Shown piece after piece: positions 60,785 to 64,000 of a stretch of 64,000 nucleotides of DNA. The notes under the pieces were generated by a model. That model saw nothing but the letters and a program-made list of their open reading frames with translations. It was not told the origin of the DNA and did not search any database. The translations under genes were made by a program, and so were the position numbers. Each line of letters starts with the position of its first letter. The first letter of the stretch is position 1. Location: the NCBI RefSeq assembly GCF_021018895.1, contig NC_079373.1, positions 3,537,501 to 3,601,500 on the forward strand, in the 5' to 3' direction. This DNA comes from Seriola aureovittata (taxonomy: Eukaryota > Chordata > Actinopteri > Carangiformes > Carangidae).

Positions 60785-62070
60785 GCCTGAAACTACACTT
60801 CACTGAAACTGCACTTACTAAAGTGGTGAATGGTGTTACTTGTTGTTCGATCTAACCCTCTCTTTTGATCACAACATTAAAAACATCACCAAGACCTCCA
60901 CCTACGTAACAGCTAAAATCTGTCTTTCTGTCCATGTCAGTTTTTGTTTTCTGGTTCTTGTACTAAAAGTCTTCAAATGGTTCTTAGCTATAATTTTTAC
61001 AAAATCCAGAAAATGTCATGTCAGATCAGACTTTAAGCTGCCCCTAATGACATACAAAATTTTAAATGGACATGCTTTATCTCCTAACTCCACCCCATGC
61101 TGTTCGGTCGGAGAATACCGGGCTCCTGTCTGTCTCCAGAATTAAAAAGAAGTCCGCTGGCTGCAGAGCTTTTTCCTTTTTTCCTATCATGCCCCTTCCT
61201 CTGGAACAACCTCCCTGCTGACACCAGACTGTCTGAATCTATTGAGGCATTTAAATCCAAATGTGGAACTCATCTTTATTTCTTAACTTCAAGTCAGTGG
61301 CTTTTTCGTTGATCACTTCAGGCTTTGTACCTGTTACCAGTCTCACAGAATCCATTAACCATTCTGGTCCTGCAGAAGAGATTACTGTAAACTTTCTGAA
61401 AACCACAACATCTCTTTCTTTATGTTTGTTTATTCGCTCAGGCACATGAGCGTCATGGCATTGTGCCTCGCTCTCGCTCTCGCTCTTTCTCTCCGTATTT
61501 TCAGCTGTCCTGGGACCTCTCCTGGTTGTCAGTGCCTCATTCCAGATGTTTTAGACCTGGATCTTCATCCTTCAGGAGTCCCAGCCTCCTCCTTGTCTCT
61601 CTCTTTCTGTGTGTTTGTTTCCTTCACCTAGACGTGCGAATGATGTGCTTGGGTTTCACCTCGTGTGTTTGTCTTTTCCTCTTTCTGTCCTCTGTCCAGG
61701 TCTTCATGGTGGAGAGGAGCTCATGTGGCTCAGGTCCAGTCTGTTGGTGGCACCTCAAAGCTGCTCAGTGTCCTTCCAGATCATATTCTTCATTAAAATC
61801 TATAATGTTACCATTCTGATTGTCCATACTGTAAATCTGCTACACTGTTCTCTTCTGTACACATGACATCTATTGCATGGAAGAGGGATCCCTCGTCTGT
61901 TGCTCTTCCTGAGGTTTCTTCCATATTTGTTCCATTAAAGTTTTTTGGGGGCAGTTTCCTTACATGATTCAACTGTCTAAGGACAGAGGTGGTGTATGAT
62001 GTACATACTGTTAAGCCCCTTGAGGCAAATTTGGGATTTCAGATATTGGGTTTTGAATGGACTTGACTCC
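60785..62070 (+). pseudogene. L2/CR1-like LINE, internally deleted copy with 3' end
   Basis: Plus-strand fragments of the reverse transcriptase C-terminus appear in order but in shifting frames: TETALTKVVN (about 60805), LTLSFDHNIKNITKTSTY (about 60855), SDFKLPLMTYKILNGHA (about 61025), then SLWNNLPADTRLSESIEAFK (about 61200). Most of the catalytic RT region is deleted. The 3' untranslated part (GAAGAGGGATCCCTCGTCTG, GTTCCATTAAAGTTTTTTGG, CCCCTTGAGGCAAATTTGGG, ATATTGGGTTTTGAATGGAC) matches a familiar fish L2-type tail. The expected short tandem tail (TTGATTGA type) is not present. Confidence 0.7.
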
Positions 62071-64000
62071 TGATGTAGCTACAGGGTAGTATTTTGCTTT
62101 TCTCATTGCATATTGCCAATCGCCTTTTATCTCTTACAATTATGTGTGATATAGAAGAAAGCACTACAATTTATAATCTTCTGTTGTGTAATAGTGTATC
62201 TGTGTTCGTGCTTGTGGTCTTTCATGTTACCCAAAGATCCACCACATGGCACAGCCACCTCTCCCTGGACCCAAACCCTCACCCACCATCAAAATCACTG
62301 AAATCCCTGTTGACCTCCCCCTGAAACTGACTTTAAATCTATTTATATCTCTTTGTGCAAACACACAGAACTCAGCATGGCCTTGTCACAAAGCCAGCCC
62401 CCTGGCATGTCTGTCCCCTACGTCCATTCCCATTGATCCAGTCTAAAAAGCACTCACTCTGTGCAGTAATGCCACAGGAGCTGTAAGTGTGTCTGCTGCC
62501 AACACAACAGGGCCGTCTCTGCTCATTTTGGTGCCCTAGGCAAGACATCTGTAGGGGACCCTGAGGGGTCTGATTTTTTTTAGAATATTCTATAATGAAT
62601 CTTAATAAATTTATAGTATCTAATACTAAATATAAGCATTCGAATCTGTAGCTTTTGATCTATTTTCACACATATTGTTATTTAAGTCTTGTTTAAAGTT
62701 TTATCATAAATAACTGGGAAGCCTTTAAATAATGTGACCTGTTTTTCCTCCATTTTATTTGAAGCTCCTTTACGTAGACGAGGGGGTTCTTCTTATTACC
62801 TTGTTTCAAGTCTTCTTGCTACCCAGAAATTGTTTTGGGTCCACTATCATGAAGGATGTTTCGATTCTCTTATTCCTTTTTGTGGGAGCAGGGACCTGAA
62901 GGAGGCTTGAGCAAGAACACACAAGACCATCCCTCGCAGAAATCTGTAATTAGTGCAGATGTCATCATTAACTGAGAGAAAAGGACACACTGCATTTCAC
63001 TCATGGAAGTTACTCCTGAGTAACACTGACTGGAGCCGGAGCGCCATTCTCCCTATTAAGTCAGTGTAGCATCAAAATGATTTTGAAGCTGTTATTTCAA
63101 TTTGAAATTGTTGCATAATGTTGCTTGGAGACAAATGAAAAGCACCCAGAGAAAACAACTTCTTGAAGTGTAAACATGAGGGTCAGACTGACGGGAGCTG
63201 GAGGAGCTGAATGCTGAAATAATGTAAGCTGTTGAATATCTTTGTCCTGGGACTACAAATTATACTTGCACCATTTTAGGATGCAACCTGTTACCTCACA
63301 TTTTGTTACGTAATAATCTCCCTATTCACCACTACCATTACAAAGACATTCATCCTAGCATTTCTGATCTCTGATTGGCACTTGTATTATAAAAAAGTTC
63401 TCACACGTCAAAGCATTGATTGCTTCAAAATGTCACATACAAATCCACCTGGTCTAAACTGTATAATTTTGAGACTAAATGAACTGAATCCTAATGAATT
63501 GAATTACTGTGTGTAATACTGAATTCTTTAACCTTTGTTGAAACCTCAGTGCACCGCTTGAGCTCGCTGTGGGCACCCCAGGGTGTCCTTGCAGGTAACA
63601 GCTGATGAAACGTGAACTGTTCCTACAAAAGCTCCAGTTAAAATGTTGTGATTCCTTTCAGCTACATGAGTAAAGTTTTACAGTAATGACTGTGGATGAA
63701 TTTAATTTTTTGTCTGGTAAAAAGAAATTACATGTTTACATATTATAACCACCCTCCAAGCAACAAGACACTTTCTACATATGCAAACACTGATGTTTGG
63801 ACTCTATAGACATGCTGCTTTGATGTGGATGATGTCGATATTTAATTCAAAAGGAGTATTAATTAATATAAGAAACAGTAAGTATGTAAGATTTTCAAAA
63901 ATCACAAATTTAAGATGAATAGAATTTGAACAGGTTGATTTTTTGGAAGACGAAAGCCATTTTGATCATTTACAACTGAAGCAGCTGAGAGGTAATATTT
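62071..64000. other. intergenic, nothing certain
   Basis: 62515-62600 (TTTTGGTGCCCTAGGCAAGA and following) resembles a dispersed fish repeat. The rest has no recognised exon or RNA gene. Confidence 0.4.

Noticed and set aside
1..64000. CRISPR array, phage, operon or novel defence system
   Set aside because: No regularly spaced repeats, no prokaryotic gene organisation and no long open frames; the DNA is vertebrate intronic and intergenic.

Overview
This window is vertebrate genomic DNA, almost certainly from a teleost and probably a spiny-rayed fish. The evidence is spliced vertebrate-type exons, long CA/GT and GA/CT microsatellites, low coding density, and decayed teleost-type transposons: Tc1/mariner, hAT-like and TTAA-flanked MITEs, L2/CR1-like and endonuclease-bearing LINE fragments, and a tRNA-derived SINE. 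There is no bacterial, CRISPR or operon-like content.

The one gene I can support is the 5' part of ndrg4 (N-myc downstream-regulated gene 4), on the minus strand. Four coding pieces are visible, and all join in phase. The first is a long-isoform exon at 18763-18840 (MAGIKEQQFTEEKPLLPEQR...). The second is a 39-nt cassette exon at 11289-11327 (ESCEQLMPAGDWK). The third is an alternative first exon at 4493-4513 (MPECWDG), with its own TATA box at 4769-4774 and an ATG-free leader. The fourth is the shared exon at 1906-2011, which starts the NDR alpha/beta-hydrolase-like domain. The rest of the gene lies beyond the left edge. A possible non-coding first exon and promoter of the long form lies at about 43.56-43.95 kb.

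Layout: 1-4.8 kb holds the shared exon and the short-isoform promoter. 5-18.7 kb is intron with a decayed Tc1 element, an AT-rich tract with a short telomere-like motif, a diverged repeat block, a hAT-like MITE and a TTAA-flanked MITE. 18.7-43.5 kb is probably the large first intron, with several MITEs and dispersed repeats. 43.5-47 kb combines the putative promoter with a dense cluster of insertions, including a 934-bp transposon with matching ends and an integrase-like relic. 47-64 kb has no recognisable host exon; it holds repeat families and LINE/Tc1 fragments.

The gene logic is one of alternative promoters and alternative splicing. One transcript starts far upstream and encodes MAGIKEQ..., with an optional 13-residue cassette. 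A second starts about 2.5 kb before the shared exon and encodes MPECWDG. Three of the four coding donors have GT/UG-repeat intron sequence nearby, and a 45-unit UG repeat precedes the acceptor of the long first coding exon. I found no undescribed multi-gene system. The most interesting signals are this splicing architecture and the integrase-like transposon.
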